From DATFFO01 sp963772815 (GTDB lineage Bacteria > Actinomycetota > Acidimicrobiia > Spongiisociales > ZC4RG35), in NCBI GenBank assembly GCA_963772815.1, contig CAVYYV010000002.1, positions 124,001-188,000 of the forward strand: a stretch of DNA of 64,000 nucleotides, given 5' to 3'. How positions within the stretch are numbered: the stretch's first letter is position 1; each line of letters opens with the position of its first letter. Of this stretch, positions 7,468 to 15,155 are shown one piece after another. Below the pieces are notes generated by a model, which saw only the letters and a program-made list of their open reading frames with translations, made no database searches and had not been told where the DNA came from. A program made the translations under genes and the position numbers.

Positions 7468-9108
7468 ATGACAAGCCGCCACATTCTCGTCGCCGTTGCC
7501 TGGCCCTATGCCCAAGGCCCCCTCCATCTGGGCCACATCGCCGGCGCCTACCTGCCTCCCGATATCTTCGCCCGCTACCACCGCATCGCCGGCAACCGGG
7601 TGCTGATGGTTTCCGGCTCCGATGTGCACGGCACTCCCATCACCGTGAAGGCAGACCAGGAGGGGGTCACCCCCGAGGAGATCGTCGATCGCTACCACCC
7701 CCAGTTTCTCGGCTACTGGGAGAAGATGGGGATCGCCTTCGACCTCTTCACCACCACCGGGACCGACACCCACATCCGGGTCGCCCACGATTTCTTCACC
7801 AGGCTGTTGGAGAACGGCTACCTCTACGCCAAGGTCACCGACCAGTTCTACGACCCCGAGCGCCGGCAGTTCCTTCCCGACCGCTACATCGAGGGCACCT
7901 GCCCGCATTGTGGCTACCACAACGCCCGTGGGGACCAGTGTGACAACTGCGGGCGGACCCTGGACCCGAGCGATCTCATCGACCCCCGATCCAAGCTGAC
8001 CGGCACCCCTCCCGTCCTGCGCCAGACCGAGCACTACTACTGGCGCCTATCCGCGTTCAACCAGCAGTTGGAGGAGTGGCTGTCGACCCGGCAGGGTTGG
8101 CGTCCCCACGTGCTCAACTTCGCCCTGGGCATGGTCCGTGAGGGCCTCCACGATCGGGCCTTCACCCGCGATCTCGACTGGGGGATCCCCATACCCGTCG
8201 ATGACATCGGCCCGGGCAAGTCGATCTATGTGTGGTGGGAGGCGGTGATGGGCTATTACTCCGCTCCCCAGGAGTGGGCGCGCCTGCGGGGCGAGCCCGA
8301 TGCCTGGAAGGCGTGGTGGACCAATCCCGATGCCGAGAGCTACTACTTCGTCGGCAAGGACAACATCCCTTTCCACGCCGTCTACTGGCCGGCACTCCTG
8401 ATGGGCCACGGCGGGCTCGACTTACCCACCAATGTCCCCGCCAACCAGTACGTGACGTTCGGAGGCGCCAAGGCATCCAAGTCGAGAGGGGTTGGACGTT
8501 CCCTGGATTGGTACCTGGAGCGACTCGAGCCCGATGCCCTCCGCTTCGCGCTGGCGTCGGTGCTCCCCGAACAGAACGACACCGACCTCTTCGACGACGA
8601 GATCGTGCGCCGGGTGAATGACGAGCTGGTGGCGACCTGGGGCAACCTCGTCAACCGGGTTCTCAATCTCGTCGTCCGCAACTTCGATGGACGGGTGCCG
8701 GTGCCTGCCGAGATCATCCCCGGCGACCAGGCCCTGCTGAATCAGGTCGACGAGGGCCTGGTCGAAGAAGCCGCCCACATCGAGGCAGTGGAGCTGAGAG
8801 CGGGGCTCCGCTCGGCAATGGAAGCTGCGGCGGCGGTCAACGTCTACCTCAACGCCACCGAGCCCTGGAAGCTGGTCAAGTCCAATCCGGAACGAGCGGC
8901 CACGGTGCTCTGGGTCGCGATTCAGGCCGTAGCCGGTGTCCGGGCGGCTTTCGCGCCTTACCTGCCTTTCTCGACCCGGACTCTGGGCGACACTCTGGGC
9001 CTAGGCGACGTGGAGGCGTGGGAGCGTCCCCAGGTTGGGGCCGGCTCACTCCTCGGCGACGTCAGCCCATTGTTCACCAAGCTCGACAGCGACGTTCTCT
9101 CCGACTGA
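7468..9108 (+). CDS. metG: Methionyl-tRNA synthetase
   Basis: Charges tRNA-Met with methionine. The 546-residue class I synthetase has the HIGH-type motif HLGH (residues 20-23) and the KMSKS-type motif as KASKS (about 331-335). A single zinc knuckle, CPHCGYHNARGDQCDNCG (about 145-162), supports the zinc-binding MetRS subtype. No C-terminal tRNA-binding EMAP domain is present, consistent with the short length. The last 63 bp overlap the end of the convergent ATPase gene on the other strand. Confidence 0.95.
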   Translation: MTSRHILVAVAWPYAQGPLHLGHIAGAYLPPDIFARYHRIAGNRVLMVSGSDVHGTPITVKADQEGVTPEEIVDRYHPQFLGYWEKMGIAFDLFTTTGTDTHIRVAHDFFTRLLENGYLYAKVTDQFYDPERRQFLPDRYIEGTCPHCGYHNARGDQCDNCGRTLDPSDLIDPRSKLTGTPPVLRQTEHYYWRLSAFNQQLEEWLSTRQGWRPHVLNFALGMVREGLHDRAFTRDLDWGIPIPVDDIGPGKSIYVWWEAVMGYYSAPQEWARLRGEPDAWKAWWTNPDAESYYFVGKDNIPFHAVYWPALLMGHGGLDLPTNVPANQYVTFGGAKASKSRGVGRSLDWYLERLEPDALRFALASVLPEQNDTDLFDDEIVRRVNDELVATWGNLVNRVLNLVVRNFDGRVPVPAEIIPGDQALLNQVDEGLVEEAAHIEAVELRAGLRSAMEAAAAVNVYLNATEPWKLVKSNPERAATVLWVAIQAVAGVRAAFAPYLPFSTRTLGDTLGLGDVEAWERPQVGAGSLLGDVSPLFTKLDSDVLSD

Positions 9109-9846
9109 GCCGACCGGGCCGACGAAGCCGTACGGCATCTCCAGGCGGTGGGCCGCCAGCAGCTCCTGGTCGGCCAGGATTCGGGGGGTCGGGCCATCCG
9201 CCACGACTTGCCCGCCGTCCATGATCACCGCCCGGGGACACAGCTCCAGGGCCAGAGGGAGATCGTGGGTGATGACGAGCTGGGTTACGGACAGGCTCTC
9301 CAACACGCCGATCAGCTCCCGCCGGCCGGCCGGATCCAAACCGGAGGTGGGCTCGTCGAGAACCAGGATCCCGGGACGCATAGAGAGGACGGTGGCCAGC
9401 GCCGCCCGGCGTCTCTCACCTCCACTGAGATGATGGGGCGGTCGGGCCTTCAGATGGAGGGCGTCAACCTCGGCCAGGGCCTCATCGACCCGAGCGTCCA
9501 GCTCGGTCCCCGACATCCCGGCATTGGCAGGACCGAATGCGACGTCCTCGCCCACCGACGGCATGAAGAGCTGGTCGTCGGGGTCCTGGAACACCAGTCC
9601 CACCATGCGGCGGATCTCTCTCACGGTTGCCGGGCCGAGGTCGATCTCGCCCACCGTGATGCTCCCCTGCCTGGCGGTGAGAATGCCGTTGAGGTGCAGG
9701 GCCAGGGTGGTCTTACCGGCGCCGTTGGGACCCAGCAGGGCCACCCGCTCGCCCCCCTTCAGGGTCAGGTCGACGCCCCGTATCGCCTCGTGCCCGTCGG
9801 GATAGGCGAAGCCCAGGTCACGGACGGCGAGCGGGGCCGCTCTCAT
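9046..9846 (-). CDS. nikO: Energy-coupling factor transporter ATPase for nickel/cobalt
   Basis: ATPase of an ECF-type metal importer, 266 residues. It shows Walker A GPNGAGKTT (about 38-46), the Q-loop VFQDPDDQLF typical of CbiO/NikO/EcfA proteins, signature LSGGERRR and Walker B ILVLDEPTSGLDP with the switch His in VITHD. The ATG at 9846 overlaps the stop of the permease gene (ATGA), so translation is probably coupled. Nickel rather than cobalt is inferred from the Nur-like boxes upstream and the NiSOD genes nearby; by homology alone the symbol could equally be cbiO. Confidence 0.88.
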   Translation of the reverse strand: MRAAPLAVRDLGFAYPDGHEAIRGVDLTLKGGERVALLGPNGAGKTTLALHLNGILTARQGSITVGEIDLGPATVREIRRMVGLVFQDPDDQLFMPSVGEDVAFGPANAGMSGTELDARVDEALAEVDALHLKARPPHHLSGGERRRAALATVLSMRPGILVLDEPTSGLDPAGRRELIGVLESLSVTQLVITHDLPLALELCPRAVIMDGGQVVADGPTPRILADQELLAAHRLEMPYGFVGPVGSVGENVAVELGEQWADVAEE

Positions 9847-10610
9847 GCCACCACCATGGCCCCCACGAGGGCACCGGCAATGGCAACCGCCGGCACCAGT
9901 GCCGCCCGGAGCCAATCGGCGCCGTCCGCCCGGCGATGGCCAAGGTCGGGCATCACGCCCGAGTATCCGCGTGCGGCCATGGCGCCGTGGACTCGCTCGC
10001 CTCGCTCGTAGGAGCGAATGAACAGGGCGCCGGCGGAGGCAGCGATGGGCTTGGCTTGCCACAGCCAGCGCGGGTCGTAGCCCCGGGCGGTCATGGCGAT
10101 GCGCATACGCCTGAGCTCTCCCGCGATCACCTCCAGGTAGCGCACCATGAACCCGGCGATGGCGGTGAAGGCCGCCGGCACCCGCAGACGGGACAGACCC
10201 CGCAGGATCTCGGCGATCTCGGTCGTGCCGGCCAGGATGATGGAGGTCGTGACTCCCAGGGAAGCCTTGGCGAAGATGTTCCACGCTCCCCACAGGCCCT
10301 CCTCGGACACGGACAGACCCATCACGTCCACCCGGGGCCCGGATGCGACGAAGGGGATCATCACGGCCAGCAAAAGAAACGGAAGGATCACAGTCGCCCG
10401 GGCCAGGACGAAGCGGAGGCGAAGACGGGCCAGGCGAGCCAGGATGGCCAACACCGCCAGGTCAACGACGAAGACCCACACCGCTCGACGGTGGGTGAGC
10501 GCCACGGCGATCACGAACACGAAGGCCGCCGCCACCTTGACCTCGGGAGCCAGCTTGTGCAGCGCCGTGTGCTCGTGCACATAGAGAGCATGGGCGTGAC
10601 CGGCCCCCAT
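9843..10610 (-). CDS. nikQ: ECF-type nickel/cobalt transporter transmembrane (T) component
   Basis: Integral membrane T-component linking the ATPase to the substrate-binding subunit, 255 residues. Four or five hydrophobic segments are visible (for example 26-60 and 75-90). The diagnostic pair of Ala-Arg-Gly coupling motifs occurs as MTARGYDP (about 172-179) and MAARGYSG (about 209-216). The start codon shares one base with the stop of the upstream substrate-binding gene (TGATG) and its own stop overlaps the ATPase start, making a tight operon. Confidence 0.88.
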   Translation of the reverse strand: MGAGHAHALYVHEHTALHKLAPEVKVAAAFVFVIAVALTHRRAVWVFVVDLAVLAILARLARLRLRFVLARATVILPFLLLAVMIPFVASGPRVDVMGLSVSEEGLWGAWNIFAKASLGVTTSIILAGTTEIAEILRGLSRLRVPAAFTAIAGFMVRYLEVIAGELRRMRIAMTARGYDPRWLWQAKPIAASAGALFIRSYERGERVHGAMAARGYSGVMPDLGHRRADGADWLRAALVPAVAIAGALVGAMVVA

Positions 10611-11611
10611 CAGCCCTCCACGGCCTGGGTCAGGTCGGGTTCCTCGCTTCTTCTCTCCCGGACCGCATACAGGATCCCGGCCCCAACGGCCAGGGTGATG
10701 ACGACGCCCGCGGCACCGGCGATGGCGAGACTCAATGTCGGGTTGGCCACTCCGGCCGTGGCGTAGTGGGCGAACATCGAGCCCCCCATGGCATGGCCCT
10801 GGGCGGAAGCGGCGAAACCGCTGTCCTCGGCCACCTTCTGTAACCCGTCCGGGGCCGAGGCGGCGAATTGACTCACCACCACGGCGAGAACCAGGGCGAC
10901 CGCCAGACCCGACAACAAGAACGCCCGCGTCTTCACCGGCCTTCGCTCACCCAGCCGGGAATGATCCATGTCCCGGATCCCGTAGACCAGGTCGGGTCGG
11001 GAGGCAATCACCGCCCCCACGGCCAGCGCCGAGAGCACGCCCTCACCGATCCCGATCAGAGCGTGCACCCCGACCATCGAGGCGAACACCTTGTCGAAGG
11101 GCACCGGCGCCGTCGCCCCGAACAACCAGAGGAGCGAGAACGTCATCGCCGCCAGCACCACCGAGAGGGCCGACGAGAGCCCGGTGGCCGCCATCACCCC
11201 GCCCGTCGTCTTGGGCATCAGCTTGCGAAAACCCCGGAACAGGGCGTAGCCACCGAAGGACGTGACGATCGCCATGTCCAGGATGTTGTAACCCAGAGCG
11301 GTCAGTCCTCCGTCGGCGAAGGCCAGGGCCTGGACCACGATCACCACGGCTACCACGATCGAGCCGACACTGGGGCCGAGCAGGATCGCCGCCAGCGCAC
11401 CCCCCAGCAGGTGGCCGGTCGTACCGGCCGCCACAGGGAAGTTGAACATCTGGGCGGCGAAGATGAACGCGGCCGCCAGACCCGCCAGAGGCACCTGCTT
11501 GTCCATCAGCCTGGCCCGGGCCCGGCGCAGGGACGCCCCGATGGTGCCCGCACTCAGCGCCCCGGTCGCCACCGCCGTCCCGGCGTTGAGGAAGCCGTCC
11601 GGAGCGTGCAT
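10610..11611 (-). CDS. nikMN: Nickel/cobalt ECF transporter substrate-binding subunit, M and N domains fused
   Basis: Substrate-specific subunit, 333 residues. The mature N-terminus MHAPDGFL matches the CbiM/NikM signature (MHIPDGFL), in which the N-terminal Met-His supplies metal ligands. Further CbiM signatures are AAQMFNFPVAAGTTGHLLGG and ADGGLTALGYNI. After about residue 230 a second module follows (transmembrane segment, then APDGLQKVAEDSGF, then a last transmembrane segment), the PDGLE/NikN-type domain, so M and N are fused as in many nickel systems. It is the first gene of the operon, directly behind two Nur-like boxes. Confidence 0.87.
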   Translation of the reverse strand: MHAPDGFLNAGTAVATGALSAGTIGASLRRARARLMDKQVPLAGLAAAFIFAAQMFNFPVAAGTTGHLLGGALAAILLGPSVGSIVVAVVIVVQALAFADGGLTALGYNILDMAIVTSFGGYALFRGFRKLMPKTTGGVMAATGLSSALSVVLAAMTFSLLWLFGATAPVPFDKVFASMVGVHALIGIGEGVLSALAVGAVIASRPDLVYGIRDMDHSRLGERRPVKTRAFLLSGLAVALVLAVVVSQFAASAPDGLQKVAEDSGFAASAQGHAMGGSMFAHYATAGVANPTLSLAIAGAAGVVITLAVGAGILYAVRERRSEEPDLTQAVEG

Positions 11612-11643
11612 TCGTCGAGACCCTTTCTGCTCTGTCCGCCTGA

Positions 11644-11660
11644 CTGCGAATCATTTGCAG
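11644..11660. promoter_or_regulatory. Nur-like operator 1 in the nikMN/nur intergenic region
   Basis: The inverted repeat CTGCGAATCATTTGCAG (7 of 8 positions symmetric) contains TGCGA-N5-TTGCA, matching the known Nur box pattern tGCaa-n5-ttGCA of actinobacterial nickel regulators. It lies 33 bp upstream of the nikMN start and its centre is 28 bp from the second site. Confidence 0.65.
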
Positions 11661-11671
11661 AATAGGCTTAG

Positions 11672-11688
11672 TTGCGAACCACTCGCAA
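11672..11688. promoter_or_regulatory. Nur-like operator 2 in the nikMN/nur intergenic region
   Basis: A perfect 6-5-6 inverted repeat TTGCGA-ACCAC-TCGCAA, again of Nur box type. It sits 30 bp upstream of the regulator gene start, so a repressor bound to both sites could control the importer operon and its own gene together. Confidence 0.68.
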
Positions 11689-11718
11689 CAAGCTACGGAC
11701 CCGGCCTAGGATTGCCCG

Positions 11719-12153
11719 ATGGACACCGAGCTGGATCTAGGCACCCTCCTCCGCCAACGCGGCCATCGGGTGACCTCTCCCCGCCGCCTGGTCTGGTCGG
11801 TGCTCCAATCGGCCGACGCCCACCTGACTGCCGAGGCGATCGCCGCACGGGTGAGCGAGATGGACCCCTCGGTCAACCTGTCGTCCATCTACCGGTCGCT
11901 GACCCTGTTCACCGAGCTGGACTTGGTGCGGGAGTCGAGTTTCGACTCGGACGGGGCGTCACTTTGGGAGATCGCCCATCCCGACGATCACTTCCATCTG
12001 GTGTGCCGCAACTGCGGACGCGTCGAACACCATGTTGGAAACCAGGTGGAGCAGATCAGGCGCCATCTGGGCTCGGGTCATGGGTTCGAGGTCGAGAGCG
12101 TCGACCTGCTGGTCAGCGGCCTGTGCGCCGCCTGCGCTCAGCTGGGCGGGTAG
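11719..12153 (+). CDS. nur: Fur-family metalloregulator, probably nickel-responsive Nur
   Basis: A 144-residue Fur-family repressor. The N-terminal winged helix (about 5-80) includes the recognition-helix region NLSSIYRSLTLF. The metal-sensing segment is HPDDHFHLVCRNCGRVEHH (about 90-108). Two CxxC pairs, CRNC and CAAC, form the usual structural zinc site. Assignment to Nur rather than Fur or Zur rests on context: divergent from the nickel-type ECF importer, next to sodN, and with tGC-n5-GCA boxes in its own upstream region. It overlaps the convergent sodN end by 16 bp. Confidence 0.75.
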   Translation: MDTELDLGTLLRQRGHRVTSPRRLVWSVLQSADAHLTAEAIAARVSEMDPSVNLSSIYRSLTLFTELDLVRESSFDSDGASLWEIAHPDDHFHLVCRNCGRVEHHVGNQVEQIRRHLGSGHGFEVESVDLLVSGLCAACAQLGG

Positions 12154-12548
12154 ACCCCCATGCCCTTGGCCTTCTCGGTCTGCCAGAAGATGCCCGCGAT
12201 CTCGTCGATCAGGTCGACCAGCTTCTGACCGTCGGCCGGGTCCATGGACTTCTTGGCCACGCCCGCCTGATGGATTGCACGCCAGAACAGATCGTCGAGA
12301 TTGGGAAACTGCTCACGGTGATCGGCGCTGAAGAAGTCCGCCCACAACACCATCAGGTGATGCTTGGCCAGCTCGGCTCGCTCCTCCTTGATGAGGATGG
12401 CACGGTCGCGGAACACCTCGTCATCGGACGCCTGGTACTTCTCGGCCGACTTGAGGACGCTCATCGCTTCGATCTTGGCCTGAGCCGGGTCGTAGACCCC
12501 GCAGTACAGGTCGCAGTGAGCGTGGGCGACGGTGGGAGAACGGAACAT
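12138..12548 (-). CDS. sodN: Nickel-containing superoxide dismutase
   Basis: Disproportionates superoxide using nickel bound by the N-terminal hook. The 136-residue precursor has a 10-residue leader (MFRSPTVAHA) followed by HCDLYCGVYDPAQAKIEA, where His1, Cys2 and Cys6 of the mature enzyme are the nickel ligands. The remainder, KEERAELAKHHLMVLWADFF and IFWQTEK, matches the four-helix NiSOD fold. Oddly, the hook reads HCDLYCG; the usual family motif has Pro at position 5 (HCxxPCG). A strong AGGAGG ribosome site precedes the ATG. The maturation protease gene is divergent 54 bp away. Confidence 0.95.
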   Translation of the reverse strand: MFRSPTVAHAHCDLYCGVYDPAQAKIEAMSVLKSAEKYQASDDEVFRDRAILIKEERAELAKHHLMVLWADFFSADHREQFPNLDDLFWRAIHQAGVAKKSMDPADGQKLVDLIDEIAGIFWQTEKAKGMGVYPPS

Positions 12549-12602
12549 GGAGCCTCCTGTTGCTGTCTATCTGACCATACTCAATCTCAGAGCAACTCAA
12601 AC

Positions 12603-13019
12603 ATGCGCCGCTTCGTCGTCTCAGGCCTCTCCATGTCCCCGGCCCTGTCCCCTGGTGACCGGTTCCTGACCCGTAGACTGCGCCGCCCACATCGGGGTCA
12701 GGTGGTCCTCTTCCCGCACCCGGACAAGACCGACTTCTGGCTGATCAAACGGGTGGTTGGACTGCCCGAGGAGACCGTGGCCATCGCCGGGGGACTCGTG
12801 CTGGTGAACGGAGTCGAGCTGGCCGAGCCGTGGGCGGTGGGCGCCACCGGGCCGGACGGCGCGTGGGACATCGAGCCCGGCAGGGTGTTCGTCCTCTCCG
12901 ACGCCCGCCATCGCACCCTGGCCGACTCGCGCATCTTCGGCCCCGTGCCCATCCAAAGCGCCCATCTGGCCTTCCTGCGCTACTGGCGGGGTGATGAGCG
13001 CGAGACGGAGACCCGGTGA
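12603..13019 (+). CDS. sodX: NiSOD maturation protease, S26 signal peptidase-like
   Basis: A 138-residue S26-family peptidase, predicted to cleave the leader of the NiSOD precursor so that His1 can bind nickel. The catalytic Ser lies in VSGLSMSPALSPGD (about 6-19) and the general-base Lys in LIKRVVGLPEE (about 47-57), the Ser-Lys dyad of type I signal peptidases. There is no clear transmembrane anchor, as expected for this cytosolic subfamily. The frame is open far upstream, but ATG 12603 is chosen because it gives the family length and immediately precedes the catalytic motif. The stop overlaps the next gene's GTG start. Confidence 0.88.
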   Translation: MRRFVVSGLSMSPALSPGDRFLTRRLRRPHRGQVVLFPHPDKTDFWLIKRVVGLPEETVAIAGGLVLVNGVELAEPWAVGATGPDGAWDIEPGRVFVLSDARHRTLADSRIFGPVPIQSAHLAFLRYWRGDERETETR

Positions 13020-13669
13020 CCGCTGCACTGACCGGCCGTGAGTTCGAAGAGGCGGTCGGTCGCCTGGCCGCCGACGATCTCCATCTGGCTCGAGTGGTGA
13101 GAGAGCACGGAGTGCCCGACTTCTGGCACCGTCCTCCCGGTTTCGCCACCCTCTCGCTGTTCATAATCGAACAACAGGTCTCACTCGCCTCGGCCAAAGC
13201 AGTGTTCGAACGACTGCTCGCGCTAGTCGGGAGGGTGACCGCACACAACCTCCTGGCTGCCTCGATCGAGGAGCTACGCCGATGTGGCCTCACGCGCCAG
13301 AAGCTGCGCTATCTTCGGCTTCTCTCCCAGCAAGTGGTGGACGGCACCCTGGACCTGGACGGCCTCGCCGCGCTGGCAGACAGCGAGGCTCGCCGGAGAC
13401 TTCTCTCCGTGACCGGGATCGGGCCGTGGACGGCGGACGTGTACCTGCTCTCTGCTCTGCGCAGACCCGACATATGGCCGGTGGGGGATCGCGCGCTACA
13501 GGTTGGAACCACAGAGCTCATCGGCCATGCCGCCATCCCAACGCCACACGAGCTGGAACAGATCGGAGACCGTTGGCAACCCTGGCGATCGGTGGCGGCC
13601 CGACTCATCTGGCACGACTACCTGGCCAGAAGAGGTCGTGCCGAGACCGTCGTCGCAGGACTGGGCTGA
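13016..13669 (+). CDS. DNA-3-methyladenine glycosylase II-like (HhH-GPD)
   Basis: A compact 217-residue HhH-GPD glycosylase without the AlkA N-terminal domain. The HhH motif LLSVTGIGPWTADVYLL (about 128-144) is followed by WPVGDRAL, whose Asp is in the catalytic position. FATLSLFIIEQQVSLASA matches the conserved IxxQQxS segment of AlkA-type enzymes. It starts at GTG 13016, overlapping the sodX stop (GTGA), so it appears to be co-transcribed with sodX, perhaps by chance. Confidence 0.85.
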   Translation: MTAALTGREFEEAVGRLAADDLHLARVVREHGVPDFWHRPPGFATLSLFIIEQQVSLASAKAVFERLLALVGRVTAHNLLAASIEELRRCGLTRQKLRYLRLLSQQVVDGTLDLDGLAALADSEARRRLLSVTGIGPWTADVYLLSALRRPDIWPVGDRALQVGTTELIGHAAIPTPHELEQIGDRWQPWRSVAARLIWHDYLARRGRAETVVAGLG

Positions 13670-14099
13670 GACTCGTCCACCCTCGGGGTGGGTGGTGGCG
13701 CAGGAACGGACGGATCCGGCCTTCCCGGCGAGGTGGCAAGGCCATGAACCGCCTCGGGCGAGCACTCTACGGTCGGATCCGCGCCCTCCCCACTCCTCGG
13801 GGTACGTCACGCCTGGAGGCTCGAGACCTGCGGTGACGAACCGGCCCTCGTCCCAGGCAGTGAACTCTGGCCGCTCTGCGCTCATGACCGGGCTCGGAGC
13901 GGAATCCGCGGCCGGTCTCAATGCAGTGAGCGGTGGCGGACCCTCTACTGCGACGCCTTGCCTCCGGCCAGTAGGGGAGTCGTCGACCACCGAGCCGCGG
14001 GCCCAGCGGCTGTCTTCCGGCTTTCGGATGGCTGGCGGGCGGCTGCCGCTGCAACGGAATCGGGCCGGGCCGGCCTGATCCCCGATTGGAGCCGATGAG
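13670..14099. other. 430-bp stretch without a recognisable gene
   Basis: Several frames are open across this stretch on both strands, but their translations are Arg/Pro/Gly-rich, match nothing I know and look like shadow frames of GC-rich DNA. I searched by eye for RNase P, tmRNA and SRP RNA signatures and found none. A decayed gene is possible. Confidence 0.4.
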
Positions 14100-14285
14100 G
14101 TGATTACCGTCCCACCAATGATCTGCGCCTGGTGTCGCAAGCCGCTTGCCTACCTCCACGGGCACGCGGCCTGCGTGGACGGCTCCTGCGCCATGTTCGG
14201 CCTCAACCAGGATGAATGCTGCTCGGGGGACACGGCGGCCACCTGTCCCGCTCCCTCTGCCGAGGTGGCCGCCCGGCCCAGTTGA
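14100..14285 (+). CDS. Small cysteine-rich protein, probable zinc-binding
   Basis: A 61-residue protein starting at GTG 14100, which has GGAG about 8 bases upstream; an ATG at 14118 is the alternative. The first part holds ICAWCRKPL, LHGHAACVDGSC and DECCSG: six Cys and two His within about 35 residues, a spacing suggesting a zinc ribbon or treble-clef-like metal site. The C-terminal 17 residues look disordered. Its stop is 3 bp before the next gene. I do not recognise a named family; the dense motif suggests a real conserved protein. Confidence 0.5.
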   Translation: MITVPPMICAWCRKPLAYLHGHAACVDGSCAMFGLNQDECCSGDTAATCPAPSAEVAARPS

Positions 14286-14288
14286 GCC

Positions 14289-15109
14289 ATGGCTCGCCAG
14301 GAGTCGGGGAGGAGCTTCCGACGCCGACTGGCAGGCGGAATCCTGGGCTGGTTGACCGTCGTCACCCTGGCCCTCTCCTTGTGGTGGCTTCGCCCTGCCC
14401 CCGCCGTGACCCCTCCCACCATGCTCCTCTCCGCCCAGGCCACGACCACCAACCAGGCCCCCACCACCACCGGCACAACCCCCACCACCACCGGCACAAC
14501 CCCCACCACCACCGGCACAACCCCCACCACCACCGGCACAACCCCCACCACCACCGGCACAACCCCACCACCACCGGCACAACCCCCACCACCACCGGAA
14601 CCACTCTCGCCCCGCTGGTCATGTCTGCCTACGGGCTGGAGGCTGCCCGGCTGGGAGACCCATACGACGACACGGTGGCGGCCGTGACCGAGCGCCTGGG
14701 CAAGCCCAATCACGACACCGGCTGGATCCGCTCTGACTCGGCCCAGGTCGGCACCTGTCCGGGGACCGTCGTCAGAGTCGTGCAATGGCACAGCCTGCGG
14801 CTCTACTTCGGCGACGGGCCAACAGAGTTCGGGGAGGACACCCGCCACTTCTTCTACTACAACCAGTCCATCGTCGACACCGACCAGCAAATCGATGTGG
14901 CCACGGACGATGGGATCCGCCTCGGCTCTACCGTCAGAGACCTGCGCCGGGTATACGCCGACAGCCTGACCATCGACGACTCGGTCGGCTTCGGAATCAC
15001 CTTCGTGGTCGACACGGGCGGGCCGAGCGTGCTGGCTGGAACACTCACCTCCGCCTCTCCTCAAGGTCAGGTCACGTCCATCGGAGGTGGGTACGGCTGC
15101 GGCGCGTGA
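14289..15109 (+). pseudogene. Membrane-anchored PTTTGTT-repeat protein, frameshifted in the repeat
   Basis: The N-terminal frame starts at ATG 14289: basic residues, a transmembrane or signal segment (about 13-35), then five PTTTGTT repeats. At 14563-14566 a C-run has four instead of five bases, and the frame runs out of register to a stop at 14687. One added C continues the repeats and leads into a globular domain of about 160 residues (YGLEAARLGDPYDD to GGGYGCGA) ending at 15109. The restored protein, about 273 residues, would be an exported domain on a Thr/Pro stalk. The domain has two likely disulfide Cys and no catalytic motif that I know. Confidence 0.6.
14460..14605. repeat. 21-bp tandem repeat encoding PTTTGTT
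   Basis: About six and a half copies of a 21-bp unit (Pro-Thr-Thr-Thr-Gly-Thr-Thr) occur in a row. One copy is 20 bp because its C-run is one base short, which breaks the reading frame. Such a repeat with homopolymers is prone both to slippage in the cell and to sequencing error. Confidence 0.85.
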
Positions 15110-15155
15110 CGCTTCCACACCACATCCTCCCGGGAAGCGGCGTAGGCTCGGCCAC

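Noticed and set aside
13503..14078. 191-codon + strand frame across the 13.7-14.1 kb gap
   Set aside because: The first part overlaps the glycosylase in another frame and the rest is Pro/Ser/Arg-rich without motif; no ribosome site.
13670..14099. RNase P RNA, tmRNA or SRP RNA
   Set aside because: None of the conserved cores (such as GAGGAAAGTCC of RNase P, or a tRNA-like acceptor pair of tmRNA) is present on either strand.
14216..14560. His-rich PHHHRHN repeat protein in the second frame of the 21-bp repeat
   Set aside because: It has no credible start, and the PTTTGTT frame is preceded by a signal or anchor segment and continues into a globular domain after correction.
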